This document shows positions 20,409 through 20,531 of a stretch of 20,531 bases of DNA, one piece after another. Both the position numbers and the translations under genes were made by a program. Source of the DNA: Gracilibacteraceae bacterium. Its GTDB lineage: Bacteria; Bacillota; Desulfitobacteriia; Desulfitobacteriales; Syntrophobotulaceae. The stretch lies in the NCBI GenBank assembly GCA_031255985.1, contig JAIRRL010000112.1, positions 1 to 20,531 of the forward strand, in the 5' to 3' direction. A model generated the notes under the pieces. The model was not told where the DNA came from, ran no database searches, and saw only the letters and a program-made list of their open reading frames with translations. Every line of letters begins with the position of its first letter. Position 1 is the first letter of the stretch.

Positions 20409-20531
20409 AGATAGATCTGACGGAGCTGAAAAAACGTCCCGGCGGCCGCGCCGATTTCGTTTTGACGCTGACGCCCGCCGCCGGCTGGCTGGAGCGGGAC
20501 GGGTGCGATTTACACTCCCCCGTCGCCCTGG
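20405..20531 (+). CDS. yceD: YceD/DUF177-family protein (partial, C-terminus off window)
   Basis: The ATG at 20405 overlaps the acetate kinase stop (ATGA) and opens a frame that runs to the window edge. It begins MKIDLTELKKRPGGRADFVL and continues with TLTPAAGWLERDGCDLHSPV. This fits the N-terminus of the YceD/DUF177 family, proteins involved in large ribosomal RNA accumulation in other bacteria and usually encoded just before rpmF (ribosomal protein L32). The ackA-yceD order is a familiar Firmicutes arrangement, which supports the call more than the short visible sequence does. An rpmF gene and then fatty-acid/phospholipid genes such as plsX would be expected to the right. Only about 42 residues are visible. 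Confidence 0.8.
   Translation, partial: MKIDLTELKKRPGGRADFVLTLTPAAGWLERDGCDLHSPVAL

Overview
The window looks like a chromosomal segment from a GC-rich anaerobic member of the Firmicutes, probably a diderm Negativicutes/Sporomusa-like bacterium. This is an inference from gene content: split archaeal-type glutamate synthase genes, FapA/DUF342 and YjfB-like motility proteins, HD-GYP signalling, and an rsmD / coiled-coil / ackA / yceD cluster, all with Firmicutes-style Shine-Dalgarno sites. No tRNA, rRNA or CRISPR array was seen, and no gene-free stretch exceeds 300 bases.

Region 1 (1-3289, minus strand): an HD-domain hydrolase, then a glutamine amidotransferase subunit and a ferredoxin-fused FMN glutamate-synthase subunit. 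The last runs off the left edge. The two glutamate-synthase genes have a good sigma-A-type promoter inside the end of the HD gene and a structured leader of about 100 nt.

Region 2 (about 3375-9964, plus strand): a compact conjugation-like type IV secretion block in the gene order of Tn1549-type Gram-positive elements: VirD4/TraG coupling ATPase, VirB2/Maff2-like small membrane protein, VirB6/TrbL-like channel protein, PrgI-family protein and VirB4 ATPase. A terminator follows, then a separately promoted, catalytic-domain-only tyrosine recombinase. I see no relaxase, VirB8-like protein or peptidoglycan hydrolase, yet all genes are intact with good start signals. This is the strongest candidate for something unusual: either a stripped integrative element or a domesticated secretion machine. 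The PrgI and VirB4 frames overlap by 233 nt.

Region 3 (10005-12662, plus strand): a 58-residue YjfB-like motility protein, a terminator-like hairpin directly before a FapA/DUF342 gene, and an orphan two-TM protein with a probable extracytoplasmic sensory domain.

Region 4 (12642-17242, minus strand): an apparent operon of HD-GYP phosphodiesterase, PHP-domain phosphoesterase and FtsK/SpoIIIE translocase. The last two overlap by ATGA. The FtsK Pro/Gln-rich linker is encoded by DNA full of perfect inverted repeats.

Region 5 (17317-20531, plus strand): divergent from region 4, an apparent operon of a metallo-beta-lactamase-fold hydrolase, RsmD rRNA methyltransferase, a coiled-coil protein, acetate kinase and the start of YceD/DUF177.
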